From: Tardiphaga sp.
GTDB taxonomy: Bacteria; Pseudomonadota; Alphaproteobacteria; Rhizobiales; Xanthobacteraceae
Direction of reading: 5' to 3'
Assembly: GCA_028290325.1 (NCBI GenBank)
Contig: JAQGJY010000139.1
Span: 1 to 5,625 of the forward strand
Length of the DNA: 5,625 nucleotides
Shown: positions 5,609 through 5,625 of the stretch, piece by piece
Layout: the number at the start of each line of letters is the position of its first letter
How positions within the stretch are numbered: the first letter of the stretch is position 1
Notes under the pieces: model-generated
Seen by the model: the letters and a program-made list of their open reading frames with translations, nothing else
What the model was told of the DNA's origin: nothing
Databases searched by the model: none
Program-made: the position numbers and the translations under genes

Positions 5609-5625
5609 AGCCCAAGGCTGGGTCG

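Overview
The window looks like core chromosome from a GC-rich alphaproteobacterium, most likely of the Bradyrhizobium / Rhodopseudomonas / Afipia group. This is an inference from the DnaG N-terminus (MRFTPQFLEDLRERLP, with a primase 'zinc' domain that has lost its cysteines), the RpoD sequence and the strong G/C third-position bias. No database search was possible.

Layout from left to right. (1) Bases 1-138 hold the C-terminal end of a probable gamma-glutamylcyclotransferase on the + strand. (2) Bases 167-622 hold a compact cassette: a 126-residue DUF559 (Vsr-like, PD-(D/E)XK-type) endonuclease-domain gene on the - strand, enclosed by two inverted copies of a GC-rich hairpin repeat. The copies share a perfect 40-bp inverted match (182-221 against 551-590). 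The right copy sits directly before the start codon and supplies its G-rich leader. The left copy encodes the last 17 residues of the protein, and the stop codon lies just beyond it. The gene body is about 52% GC by hand count, clearly lower than dnaG and rpoD. (3) Bases 741-2789 encode DNA primase DnaG. (4) Bases 2790-3026 are a leader region. (5) Bases 3027-5138 encode the housekeeping sigma factor RpoD, complete with regions 1.1 to 4.2. (6) Bases 5139-5625 contain a second, related multi-hairpin repeat (about 5161-5274), then a GC-rich tract with only a weak, possibly decayed - strand ORF.

dnaG and rpoD form the conserved replication/transcription pair of the classical rpsU-dnaG-rpoD macromolecular synthesis operon, here without rpsU beside them. 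DnaG primes replication and RpoD directs bulk transcription. The DUF559 cassette is an insertion-like accessory unit between the cyclotransferase gene and dnaG. It is the most unusual item: its layout resembles REP-associated transposase (RAYT) loci, but with a nuclease-fold protein in place of the transposase. The hairpin elements at both ends of the window share a two-stem plan, which suggests one dispersed repeat family.
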